A stretch of 57,980 nucleotides of DNA from Nostoc indistinguendum CM1-VF10. Its GTDB lineage: Bacteria; Cyanobacteriota; Cyanobacteriia; Cyanobacteriales; Nostocaceae. Position 1 is the stretch's first letter, and every line of letters starts with the position of its first letter. Both the position numbers and the translations under genes were made by a program. The notes under the pieces were generated by a model. The model made no database searches. It saw only the letters and a program-made list of their open reading frames with translations, and was not told the origin of the DNA. The stretch is from contig JAHHHS010000043.1 of assembly GCA_019359215.1 (NCBI GenBank), forward strand, positions 1-57,980, written 5' to 3'. Shown here piece after piece: positions 16,446-25,022 of the stretch.

Positions 16446-18656
16446 TTAGAGCAGCCTTAATCCAGTGATTTTACTTAAGCTAGACTTAATCTTATCTTTC
16501 CTATCAGAATTATTCTTTCCAGTATTTTTATGAGAGTAGTAGTAATTGTAGTCATTATTATCAGTAACCACACCATTCACCACCATTCCCAGCATAGGTA
16601 CACGCGAATACTCTAACAATCCCTTTGTAGCCTTAGCCGCAGCAGAATTAACCACACCAGGACGTGCAACTAACAACATTCCATCTGCCATTTTGCCTAT
16701 TATCGAGGCATCAGCCAAAATACTTAAAGGTGGAGTATCGATAATTATGCAGTCATAATTTTGGGCAGCTTGTTTGAGTAACGCATTCATCCGTTGTGAA
16801 TCCAGTAGTGCAGCAGGGTTGGGTGGCATAGTGCCAGCAGTGAGCAATTCTACATTTATCACCGCTTCCTTGGCAGTTTCTGCTAACGTAGCCTGTCCCA
16901 CTAAAACATTACTTAACCCCATCAAATTAGGTTGTTTCCATATTTCGTGTTGACGGGGGCGGCGCATATCTGCATCAATCAATAGCACTCGCCGTCCCAT
17001 CTGGGCAGTAGCCACTGCTAAGTTAGCTGCCACAAAAGACTTACCCTCATTCATCACAGAACTGCTAATCACAATTACCTTTAGTTCCTTATCAGAAAAG
17101 GTAAAACCCAGGTTAATCTGGAGCATTTCAAAGGCTGCATTGACTGAAGAATAAGGGTTATCGACTACTGGCAATTCAGTTATACTCTCACCACGAGCCA
17201 GCCTATCTTTTTGATCAAAAACCGGAATTATACCCAACAAAGGATACTCCAACAAATGTTGGGCTTCTTCTGCCGTCTTCACAGACTTGTCTCCAGCTTC
17301 TAGCAATAAAGCTGCGCCAATAGCTAAGAAGAATCCTAAAAATCCCCCTAATGCCAAATTCAAGAGGATACGAGGAGAAACTGGTTTTTTCGGGAGTAAA
17401 GCTTCAGAAACAATCCTGGCATTACCCACATTCTGATTTTCCAGCACCTGAACTTCTTGCAATCGTTTCAGCATTTGTTCATAGGTTGTTTGCGCCACCT
17501 GTAGCCGTCGTTGTACCTGTAGCTGTTGTTGTTGCAGTTTAGGTAAGATTCTAAGACGTGCTTGATAAAGCATAAATGCTTTCATTAACACACCAACTTG
17601 ATTCTCCAATCCCAACCTTTCTACTTCCACTTGCACCAAATTAGCGGTTAGAGCCTGCTTAAGTTCTCCTATTTGCAAATCTTGCTCTGGGACAGGTTGT
17701 GAACTACCTAGAGTTTGGGTAACTCTACCTTCTAGCTGCTCTTTAAGAGCTTGTTCTTTATTTAATAAACTAGTAATAATTGGGTGGTCATCAGTAAATC
17801 GTGACCTCTCAACAGCCAACTCATCTTGAACCTTCTGGTATTCTGATAGCACTTGTTGCACTGCTTTTGATTGGCTTAAAGTGCTAAGTGCCATAGCTTG
17901 CCGCGTGTTCAATGCCAATTGGTTTTGCAAAGCACCAGAACGAGTTCTAACATCAACCAACTGCGCCCGCAGTTGAGTCGTCTGGCTGGATAATTCATTC
18001 AGCCTTTTTACTCCTTCTATAGCCTCTTCTTCTAAAGAAACAATTTGGTATTTTTCTTTAAATCGACGCTGTGCTGCTTCTGCTTCTATAACTTTTACCT
18101 CGACCAACGGTAATTGCTTATTTAAAAATTCTCGTGCGGCTGTAGCTTCTGAACGGTTAGCCCGAACATTGCTTTGTAAATAAGCACTCATCAATCTATT
18201 GATGATAGTTGTGGCTTCTTCAGGACTAGTGCTGCGGTAAGAAAGCTGTAAAATATCTGTCCCTCGGACAGTTTTGATTTTCAAGTTACGCAGAAAATCA
18301 TCTATTTCTAAAGGTTCTCCCAGCTTATCTTTGAGCTGCAATTCAGCAATAGCTTTTTGAGCAATAGGGTTTGAGCGAATGATTTCGGCTTCAGTTTCCA
18401 AAGGGTTAGAGAGATTTGTTACCCCACTGAGTTGTCCTAGCTGCTCACTTACACCTGTAAGAGAAGAGACACCATTTTGTTTATTAAAAAGGAGTTTCCC
18501 CTCGGCTTCATAGATTGGTTTTTGGCTAAAAGTAACCAAACTTGTGATTCCAAAGATCGACCCTATAATGATTGCTATCAGTAGCCAACGTCTTTTTACA
18601 ATCAGCCAATACTGTTGAAAATTAATCGCGTCTTGATCGTCTTGGTGGGAAGGCAT
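16446..18656 (-). CDS. wzc: polysaccharide co-polymerase with bacterial tyrosine kinase domain (Wzc-like)
   Basis: A 736-residue inner-membrane protein. An N-terminal Wzz domain begins after FQQYWLIVKRRWLLIAIIIG, with a long periplasmic coiled-coil region. A second membrane segment (LGGFLGFFLAIGAALLLEAG, about 435) precedes a cytoplasmic BY-kinase. Walker A is SSVMNEGKSF, Walker A' is VLLIDADMRRP, and Walker B is CIIIDTPP. The C-terminus has a tyrosine cluster (Y703, Y705-707) suited to autophosphorylation. It should control EPS chain length together with a Wzb-type phosphatase (candidate at 38851). It is the intact one of two paralogues here. Confidence 0.92.
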   Translation of the reverse strand: MPSHQDDQDAINFQQYWLIVKRRWLLIAIIIGSIFGITSLVTFSQKPIYEAEGKLLFNKQNGVSSLTGVSEQLGQLSGVTNLSNPLETEAEIIRSNPIAQKAIAELQLKDKLGEPLEIDDFLRNLKIKTVRGTDILQLSYRSTSPEEATTIINRLMSAYLQSNVRANRSEATAAREFLNKQLPLVEVKVIEAEAAQRRFKEKYQIVSLEEEAIEGVKRLNELSSQTTQLRAQLVDVRTRSGALQNQLALNTRQAMALSTLSQSKAVQQVLSEYQKVQDELAVERSRFTDDHPIITSLLNKEQALKEQLEGRVTQTLGSSQPVPEQDLQIGELKQALTANLVQVEVERLGLENQVGVLMKAFMLYQARLRILPKLQQQQLQVQRRLQVAQTTYEQMLKRLQEVQVLENQNVGNARIVSEALLPKKPVSPRILLNLALGGFLGFFLAIGAALLLEAGDKSVKTAEEAQHLLEYPLLGIIPVFDQKDRLARGESITELPVVDNPYSSVNAAFEMLQINLGFTFSDKELKVIVISSSVMNEGKSFVAANLAVATAQMGRRVLLIDADMRRPRQHEIWKQPNLMGLSNVLVGQATLAETAKEAVINVELLTAGTMPPNPAALLDSQRMNALLKQAAQNYDCIIIDTPPLSILADASIIGKMADGMLLVARPGVVNSAAAKATKGLLEYSRVPMLGMVVNGVVTDNNDYNYYYSHKNTGKNNSDRKDKIKSSLSKITGLRLL

Positions 18657-19195
18657 AATTCACGTAATACTTTAGATAATGAAACTTTTAGACATTTACT
18701 TCGCTCATTTGTACTCATATAGAGCGGGCAAGTAAAAGAGGATAGATCAACTTGCTCTATATTGTCTGAAATTGCTCCTTGTTAATTGCAACTAGTAGTC
18801 TGTGAAGTTTAAATTAATGGTTAAGTAAGCTCGTAGTCAGGACTTTAGTCGTGATCTTCAAAGCACTAAATTCCTTACTACAAACCATCAAAACTAGCTT
18901 GAAAAAGTACTAGGGGTTTGGATAATCTATAAAGATTTAGTAAAAGGTTATCAAGCTTCTTCCTAAATAACATACGTATTATTACGGTTTTTTCTACATG
19001 ATGCTATAAGGAGATATTGGCAAATTTCATTAGCTCAACTGGTTCATAATCCACTGTTCGCTGATGATCTAGCGGTTATCGTCCACTTAAACTACATCAG
19101 TAAAAACACAGTACTGCCCATCAGTCTAAACCTATTTAAAACTTAGTTTCTAGCATCTGGCTGGTTATAGGTTCTGCCCAAGCGGGTACTCCGAA
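18657..19195. other. 539-bp intergenic region between galE and wzc
   Basis: No gene was seen. It contains an imperfect inverted repeat at 18833-18881 (GTAGTCAGGACTTTAGTC against GCACTAAATTCCTTACTAC), of the kind dispersed in Nostoc genomes. The wzc promoter presumably lies here. Confidence 0.65.
18833..18881. repeat. interspersed inverted repeat
   Basis: The arms GTAGTCAGGACTTTAGT and ACTAAATTCCTTACTAC pair with a few mismatches around a short spacer. No coding capacity. Confidence 0.5.
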
Positions 19196-20200
19196 TCAGC
19201 GTGTGGAGGATGCTAGCAGCAAATCTTTCCGGCGCATTTCCCAGGCTAGGGTAGTGGACACAATTTGATCTAAGTCATTATATTTTGGTTGCCAACCCAG
19301 TAATTTGCGGATTTTATCAGCACCAGCTATCACACAAGCAGGATCACCAGGGCGGCGTTCTGTTTCAATAACCGGAAAATCTACCCCAGAAATAACCTTA
19401 ACCCGTTCGATAACTTCACGGACACTGTATCCTTGCCCATAACCACAGTTCAGAATTTGGCTTTCGTTACCTTGCTCTAAATAGGCCAAAGCATCTATAT
19501 GTGCTGCTGCTAAATCTTCAACATGAATGTAGTCTCTAACTGCCGTTCCATCTGGTGTAGGAAAATCTGTACCAAAAATTTTTACTCCAAGTTTGCGTTT
19601 GAGTGCAGCATCACACGTAACTCGAATTAAATGAGATGCTTCTTTTGCCATCTGCCCCAATCGTCCACCAGGTTCTGCTCCAACAACATTAAAATATCGC
19701 AAAATTACGTAATGTAAATCAGAAGCCTTTGCATAGTCACGAATCAGCCATTCACAAGAAAGTTTTGATCGCCCATAGGGGTTAATCGGTTCAGTTGGTG
19801 TCGATTCAGTGACAGCACTCGTTGCTGGTTCCCCATAGACAGCTGCTGTACTAGAAAAGATAATTCGGTTCACACCTATGTTGCTGCAACAACGCAGTAA
19901 ATTCAGGGTGTTGCGAGTATTGTTAGCGTAATAATCTAAGGGATGAGCAACAGATTCGGGTACATTCAAACTGGCTGCGAAGTGTAACACAGCCGTAAAA
20001 TCATGCTGACGAAATACCTGGGAAAGACGTTCTGAATCTTTTAAATCACCAATAATTAACTCACCAGACAATACTGCTTGAGGCAAACCTGTAGAACAAT
20101 TATCATAGACCACAATATCGTAACCAGCTTCACCCAACTGACGAACTACATGGGAGCCAATATATCCTGCTCCACCAGTAACTAAAACTTTGTTATTCAT
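19196..20200 (-). CDS. galE: UDP-glucose 4-epimerase
   Basis: A 334-residue short-chain dehydrogenase of the extended type that interconverts UDP-glucose and UDP-galactose. The NAD-binding motif is GGAGYIGSHVV (residues 9-19), DNCSTGL follows beta-2, and the catalytic tyrosine/lysine pair is in NPYGRSK, with FSSTAAVYG carrying the catalytic Ser/Thr. Length and C-terminal QPKYNDLD are standard. The ATG overlaps the upstream sugar transferase stop by 4 bp, so the two are translationally coupled. It supplies galactose for the EPS. Confidence 0.93.
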   Translation of the reverse strand: MNNKVLVTGGAGYIGSHVVRQLGEAGYDIVVYDNCSTGLPQAVLSGELIIGDLKDSERLSQVFRQHDFTAVLHFAASLNVPESVAHPLDYYANNTRNTLNLLRCCSNIGVNRIIFSSTAAVYGEPATSAVTESTPTEPINPYGRSKLSCEWLIRDYAKASDLHYVILRYFNVVGAEPGGRLGQMAKEASHLIRVTCDAALKRKLGVKIFGTDFPTPDGTAVRDYIHVEDLAAAHIDALAYLEQGNESQILNCGYGQGYSVREVIERVKVISGVDFPVIETERRPGDPACVIAGADKIRKLLGWQPKYNDLDQIVSTTLAWEMRRKDLLLASSTR

Positions 20201-21606
20201 CTGCCTTTGCCCAGTAACACTACCCGAATGGTTTTGAAGACGATCGCTAAATCCAAAGCTAGGGAATAATTTTTGATGTAGTAGAGGTCATAAGCTAATT
20301 TCTCGTAAGCATCCTCTACTGATGCGCCGTAGGGATACATGACCTGCGCCCAGCCTGTGATTCCGGGTTTGACGACATAACGTAAGTCATAGTAGGGAAT
20401 TTCTTCTCGCAGCTTGATATCAAATTCTGGCCGTTCTGGACGGGGGCCAATAAGGCTCATTTCTCCCCAGAGAACGTTCAAAATCTGTGGTAGTTCATCG
20501 ATTCTAGTCAGGCGTAACCAGCGCCCTACTCTAGTAATCCGAGGATCTCGTTCCTTGGCCCACTGCACTCCTCGTTTTTCAGCATCCTGATACATGGAAC
20601 GAAATTTATAAACTTTAAAGGGCTTTCCTTCCAAACCAGTCCGCATCTGTGTGTAGAACACCGGGCCTGGACTATCTAACTTAATTGCCAGTACTACTAG
20701 CAACAACATTGGAGATAAAAACTGGAATAATAACAATGCCAAAAGAATGTCTAATAACCGCTTGAGCTTTTGACTAATGCTGTCAGCCGTTAAATTAAAA
20801 CCAGTACCAAAAGCCAGCCAGTTATCCTGAAGCAGAAATGAGGGAAGTTTCTGCCACAAGGTTTCACAAATATCAGGAATCCCGTAGATGGAGACACTAG
20901 ATAAACGTAACTGCATCAACTGCTGTATCTCTGCACTAGATAATTCTGTTGGGGTTGTTACTATTACCCCTGACCAAGATTGTTGACTCCATTGGGGTAA
21001 GCCATTGAGGCTCCCTACAGAAACTCGATTACTTTCTGCTAACTCATTGGTGTTTGCCTCTGGTGCTGCTAGAACAACCAAGCGCCCTAATGAACTGTGT
21101 TTTAGAAAAGTCTTGCCAAATAGAATCGCTTTTTGACCTGCACCCAAAATTAGCCAACGGCTGTGTTGAGCTTGCGATCGCACCCACTTTGCTGCCCATA
21201 ATCTTGATACCATAGCCCAGATGGTAAATATGCCTAAGCTGGGGAGCAAAATTCCTCGTTTCAAGACTATATCTTTACCCCAGATCCCAGTAAAGTAAAT
21301 GAGAATTGCAATAATGCTGGCAACAACAACATTACTAATCAATATCCGGGATGGAGCGCGTAACCCTGCTATTTGGGTATCTGGATGGTAAGTATCTGCT
21401 AAATACAGCCCTGCGAGAACTAGGAAAAAAAATAAATATATGAGAGGGTCAAAACTGTTCAGATTTTGCTCCAATCGTAACCATAATGACAGAGACAAAC
21501 TCAACAATAAACCCACAATATCGGCTAACAACAATAATAAGCAGAGGATATTATCTGTCTGATATAACTTCTTGTTTTTTTTGCCAACAGCAAGAGTAAT
21601 AGTCAT
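20197..21606 (-). CDS. undecaprenyl-phosphate sugar-1-phosphate transferase (WbaP/WcaJ type)
   Basis: A 469-residue polyprenyl-phosphate hexose-1-phosphate transferase, the priming enzyme of EPS synthesis. Four or five N-terminal membrane segments are followed by a CoA-binding-like middle domain. The C-terminal catalytic Bac_transf domain (about 270-469) carries DSPGPVFYTQMRTG, FKVYKFRSM, LRLTRIDELPQ and MSLIGPRPERPEF, all intact. It is first in the galE pair. Upstream is 1 kb of non-coding DNA with a perfect 31-bp palindrome at 21747-21777, probably within its control region. Confidence 0.93.
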   Translation of the reverse strand: MTITLAVGKKNKKLYQTDNILCLLLLLADIVGLLLSLSLSLWLRLEQNLNSFDPLIYLFFFLVLAGLYLADTYHPDTQIAGLRAPSRILISNVVVASIIAILIYFTGIWGKDIVLKRGILLPSLGIFTIWAMVSRLWAAKWVRSQAQHSRWLILGAGQKAILFGKTFLKHSSLGRLVVLAAPEANTNELAESNRVSVGSLNGLPQWSQQSWSGVIVTTPTELSSAEIQQLMQLRLSSVSIYGIPDICETLWQKLPSFLLQDNWLAFGTGFNLTADSISQKLKRLLDILLALLLFQFLSPMLLLVVLAIKLDSPGPVFYTQMRTGLEGKPFKVYKFRSMYQDAEKRGVQWAKERDPRITRVGRWLRLTRIDELPQILNVLWGEMSLIGPRPERPEFDIKLREEIPYYDLRYVVKPGITGWAQVMYPYGASVEDAYEKLAYDLYYIKNYSLALDLAIVFKTIRVVLLGKGR

Positions 21607-21746
21607 TTGCGTATATTACTAATTACAGTAGACATAATAAAATTGTGTACAAGCAATAATTTGCTCGAAACTTTTAGCATCAGATTTCAATATCTAGAAA
21701 GAACTTAAAACACCTAAGAAAGTACATGACGGACAATCGTAAACGA

Positions 21747-21777
21747 AAACTTTATTTTAAATTTTAAAATAAAGTTT
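21747..21777. promoter_or_regulatory. perfect 31-bp AT-rich palindrome upstream of the EPS priming gene
   Basis: AAACTTTATTTTAAA and TTTAAAATAAAGTTT are perfect inverted 15-mers around one T. The site is 141 bp before the ATG of the sugar-phosphate transferase. It has no T-tail of the standard terminator form and could be an operator, a leader hairpin or a cruciform-prone site. Confidence 0.5.
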
Positions 21778-22031
21778 ACTTAACTTAATATAAAAAAATC
21801 CTACGTGTTCTATCCTGCATTTATGAATGCTTTATTTGTAAACTTAACTTAAGCTATTCAACCATGTGGAAATTACGGAACTATTTGCAGAGATACAGAA
21901 TTCCTATTTAATTTTTCAATCTGCAAAGACATAAAACTTTTTGAATAGTTTATTGCACAATTATTATGGTATAAATCTGACTTTTCACGCTATGTGGAAA
22001 AACCAACGCGAAACCTAACCCCCCAATCCCC

Positions 22032-22232
22032 TTCCCTGGTAGGGAAGGGCAGGGTGGTTTCATACGAAAAAAGAAAAATACATAAGTCTTGATTTCTCAT
22101 GTATAACCATAGATTTTGACCCCTCTCCAAACCTCTCCCCATTGGCGTCAGCCTGCCGTTAGGCAAACGGAGAGAGGCTTTGAAACCTTTTCCCTCGTTG
22201 TATGAAACCACCCTGTTTCCCTGGTAGGGAAG
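22032..22232. mobile_element. MITE-like symmetric inverted-repeat element
   Basis: A perfect 15-bp inverted repeat (AGGGTGGTTTCATAC at 22051-22065, GTATGAAACCACCCT at 22200-22214) is flanked on each outer side by a copy of the palindrome TTCCCTGGTAGGGAA (about 22032-22046 and 22217-22231). The interior contains CTCTCC/GGAGAG-type complementary tracts. No transposase. Confidence 0.65.
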
Positions 22233-22291
22233 CTACGGTGTACACACAAGTATGACCAGCATAGGTTTCAACTCTTCTAGGAGTTTCGTCG

Positions 22292-22392
22292 TGGCGTGAC
22301 AAGTTCGCCGAAATAACAAATGGGTTCGCCGAAATAACAAATGGGTTGGCGTAGACCGCCGTAGGCATCGCCAATTTAGCTTTGTCACGCCA
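22292..22392. mobile_element. 101-bp inverted-repeat element with 21-bp tandem duplication
   Basis: The ends TGGCGTGACAA (22292-22302) and TTGTCACGCCA (22382-22392) are perfect 11-bp inverted repeats. Inside are two exact 21-bp tandem copies (22303-22323, 22324-22344; each begins GTTCGCCGAAATAAC) and a TTGGCG/CGCCAA hairpin (22346-22374). Two copies are too few for a CRISPR, and there are no spacers. Confidence 0.6.
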
Positions 22393-22650
22393 AGCCAACT
22401 AATCAGCAATATACAATGGGCTGAACTTATTGAGGCGATCGTACTAAGGTGGTTTCTCACATTTCGGCTGATTGCGAATGGTTTCGTTCCAGCGCTGGAG
22501 TTGATTTTCTAAAGAATTTGAAGGAAACATGAGTTTGTCTAGCTAATATGCACTAAATAAAATATTTTCAGGCTTGGGGAGAACTCGTCAATCCTAAAAT
22601 GAGTCAAGTTTTGTCATACTAAATTCTTGGCGTTATATTTGCACTTTTCT

Positions 22651-23127
22651 ATGACCAGCATGATTGAGTTTCCTTGGCAGCAAGAGGAAATTATTCTTCA
22701 CAGCCAATACCTAATAAATAGTTTTTAGCATTGGACAAAAAATTCTTTGCTGCATATCAACACTTCACCAGTTGAAAGGGCACAGGCGCTATTTGAAGCA
22801 CCCTTTGCTTTAATTTCTCACGGTACTGAGTCCGAGCCAATTTTTAACTACGGTAATCGCAAGACATTAGAATTATGGGAGCTTTCTTGGAAGGAATTTA
22901 CTAAAATGCCTTCCCGAAGAGCAGCTGAAGAGTTAGTACACGAAGAACGCGATCGGCTTTTAGCAGAAGCAGCAACTAAAGGCTTTAGCTATTTTTCTGG
23001 TGTGCGGATCACCAGCACTGGTAAACGCTTTGAGATTCAAGATGGTATCCTCTGGAATCTCCTAGACAAGCACAATCATTTGTGCGGTCAGGCAGCGGTC
23101 TTTTCTAAGTGTATGTTTCTCACATAA
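22651..23127 (+). pseudogene. MEKHLA-domain gene interrupted by an in-frame TAG
   Basis: From ATG 22651 the frame gives EFPWQQEEIILHSQYLINSF, then TAG at 22726-22728 and, in the same frame without any shift, HWTKNSLL and the full MEKHLA domain: FEAPFALISHGTESEP, FNYGN, ELSWKEFTKMPSRRAAE and ITSTGKRFEI. Without the stop the product would be 158 residues, the family's usual size. The open part after the TAG could only start at TTG 22747. MEKHLA proteins are PAS-related and of unknown role in bacteria. Either a recent nonsense mutation or readthrough would explain it; a sequencing error is also possible. Confidence 0.8.
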
Positions 23128-23258
23128 TCACTGCCTCATTAAGATATAACTATTAATTATTTACTGAGTTAAAGCCAGATCCATCCACGAGGTAGAAGAA
23201 ACTACCACCAGAAATCAGTATTTTGGGATTAGTGTCTTAAAAATCAGGAAAAACGCCC

Positions 23259-23978
23259 GTGGTTCCAATTAGAGATAATAATCCTACAAAAATTACGCCT
23301 TATGTAACTTATGGGCTGATTGCTGCTAATGTCCTCGCTTTTCTTTATGAAGCAAATCTTCCCCCCCAAGCATTAAATGGATTTCTACACCTTGCGGCTG
23401 TAGTTCCACGAGAACTGACTTTAAGCTTTGGTGGTATCTCTTTACATCAACCAGTGCCAGAGTGGGCAACTTTAATTACCTCACAATTTTTGCATGGTGG
23501 TTTCTTGCACTTAGCTGGCAATATGCTGTTTCTCTGGATTTTTGGTAACAACGTTGAAGATAAGTTAGGCCATGCCAAATATTTGCTGTTCTATTTATCT
23601 TGTGGTGTTTTGGCATCCTTGACCCAATGGTTCTTCGCTCAAGATTCTAGCATTCCTTCTTTGGGTGCAAGTGGTGCGATCGCAGGCGTTTTAGGAGCAT
23701 ACATTCTCCGCTTTCCCAACGCCGAAGTTCTCGGTATAGTGCCTTTAGGGTTTTTCTTCCCGACTTTCCGTGTCCCGGCATATTTCTTTTTGGGATTCTG
23801 GTTTCTCGAACAAGCCTTCTACGGGCTTGCTAGTCTTCAAACACGTACCAACATCGGTATGGAAAGCGGCGGTATTGCCTATTGGGCCCATGCAGGCGGG
23901 TTTATCTTTGGGGCAATTCTCGGCCCACTGTTGGGTTTGTTTAACGACAAATCGCTAAAAGAATCTTGGTATCAGTAA
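23259..23978 (+). CDS. rhomboid family intramembrane serine protease (copy 1)
   Basis: A 239-residue membrane protease with six or seven hydrophobic segments. HGGFLHLAGNMLFLW (about residues 77-91) is the rhomboid H-x3-N block. The nucleophile serine is in LGASGAIAGVLGAY (about 135-148), and the catalytic His is in AHAGGFIFG (about 209-217). It starts at GTG 23259; a stop codon lies only seven codons upstream. It is the first of two adjacent paralogues. Substrates are unknown. Confidence 0.88.
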   Translation: MVPIRDNNPTKITPYVTYGLIAANVLAFLYEANLPPQALNGFLHLAAVVPRELTLSFGGISLHQPVPEWATLITSQFLHGGFLHLAGNMLFLWIFGNNVEDKLGHAKYLLFYLSCGVLASLTQWFFAQDSSIPSLGASGAIAGVLGAYILRFPNAEVLGIVPLGFFFPTFRVPAYFFLGFWFLEQAFYGLASLQTRTNIGMESGGIAYWAHAGGFIFGAILGPLLGLFNDKSLKESWYQ

Positions 23979-24102
23979 TTCTTCAAGATATCATCAGGGC
24001 TTTCAATAGGCTAATTGATTAAAAAGGTGAAATTTTCAAGCTTCGCAACTGCTAGCCTTACAAGTTATATTGCAATTAGCCAATAAATTAGGAAAAACAC
24101 CT

Positions 24103-24774
24103 GTGTTTCCCCTCTACGACGAAAATCCAACCCGAATTACCCCGTATTTCACCTACGGGTTAATTGGCATGAATATTGTAGTTTTTCTTCACGAGGTGAG
24201 CCTGCCAAATGCACAATTGAATCAGTTTTTAGGTCAATATGCAGTAATACCTCAAGAGTTAACCACCAATTGGAGTGGAGAGTGGATAACCTTATTTACG
24301 TCGCAATTTTTACACGGCGGTTGGTGGCACTTAATCTCGAATATGGTGTTTCTCTGGGTTTTTGGCAACAATATTGAAGATCGATTGGGTCATGCCAAAT
24401 ATCTGATTTTTTATTTGGCGTGTGGTGCTTTAGCTGCTTTGTGCCAATGGTTCATTGGTACGAATTCTGAAATTCCTTCATTAGGGGCAAGTGGTGCAAT
24501 TGCTGGGGTTTTGGGTGCGTACATTATCCGCTTTCCCCACGCTAAAGTCATGACCTTAATATTTTTAGGAATTTTCATCACCACAATCAGAGTTCCAGCA
24601 TTAGTAATAATTGGACTTTTTGTTGTGCAGAATATAATTTCCGGTCTAGCCACCCTGCAAACAGCCGCTAATATGACTATGCAAACTGGTGGAGTTGCCT
24701 ATTGGGCGCACATCGGGGGTTTTGTTTTTGGAGTAATTCTCGCTCCCCTATTTGGGTTGTTTAGGCAGGACTAA
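24103..24774 (+). CDS. rhomboid family intramembrane serine protease (copy 2)
   Basis: A 223-residue paralogue of the preceding protein with the same H-x3-N block (HGGWWHLISNMVFLW), nucleophile motif LGASGAIAGVLGAY and catalytic His in AHIGGFVFG. The longest frame starts at TTG 24070. GTG 24103 is used because alignment with copy 1 places the natural start there (V-F/V-P-L/I). The two copies are close in the active-site half and diverge in the middle loops, so the duplication is old enough to allow different substrates. Confidence 0.85.
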   Translation: MFPLYDENPTRITPYFTYGLIGMNIVVFLHEVSLPNAQLNQFLGQYAVIPQELTTNWSGEWITLFTSQFLHGGWWHLISNMVFLWVFGNNIEDRLGHAKYLIFYLACGALAALCQWFIGTNSEIPSLGASGAIAGVLGAYIIRFPHAKVMTLIFLGIFITTIRVPALVIIGLFVVQNIISGLATLQTAANMTMQTGGVAYWAHIGGFVFGVILAPLFGLFRQD

Positions 24775-25022
24775 TTGAAATTTTCACCCTCAGTTCATTA
24801 CGGTTTCACGCAAAGTCATACTAAACAATCCAAAATGAGGAGATGCTATCTTAGCAATCCCCTGTAGTAATCCTAAATGAGTCGTGAAAATCTCCGATTT
24901 TTCTCTTTGCGTCGCGCCAGTTGCTACAAGTCGGGAAACTCGCCCAACGCACTAGCTTCTCTGTGCCTCTGCGCTTAATTTATTTTTACAAATGATTTAA
25001 GACTGCTACATTTGGGAAAGTA

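Larger units (their letters stand above)
21607..22650. other. 1.04-kb intergenic region rich in inverted repeats
   Basis: The stretch holds the AT-rich palindrome 21747-21777, an inverted-repeat element 22032-22232, and a second element 22292-22392 with an internal 21-bp tandem duplication. The short frames here run through these repeats and are not considered genes. Confidence 0.75.

Noticed and set aside
22303..22344. two identical 21-bp repeats as a possible CRISPR start
   Set aside because: Copies are directly adjacent with no spacer and there are only two; no cas gene is present.
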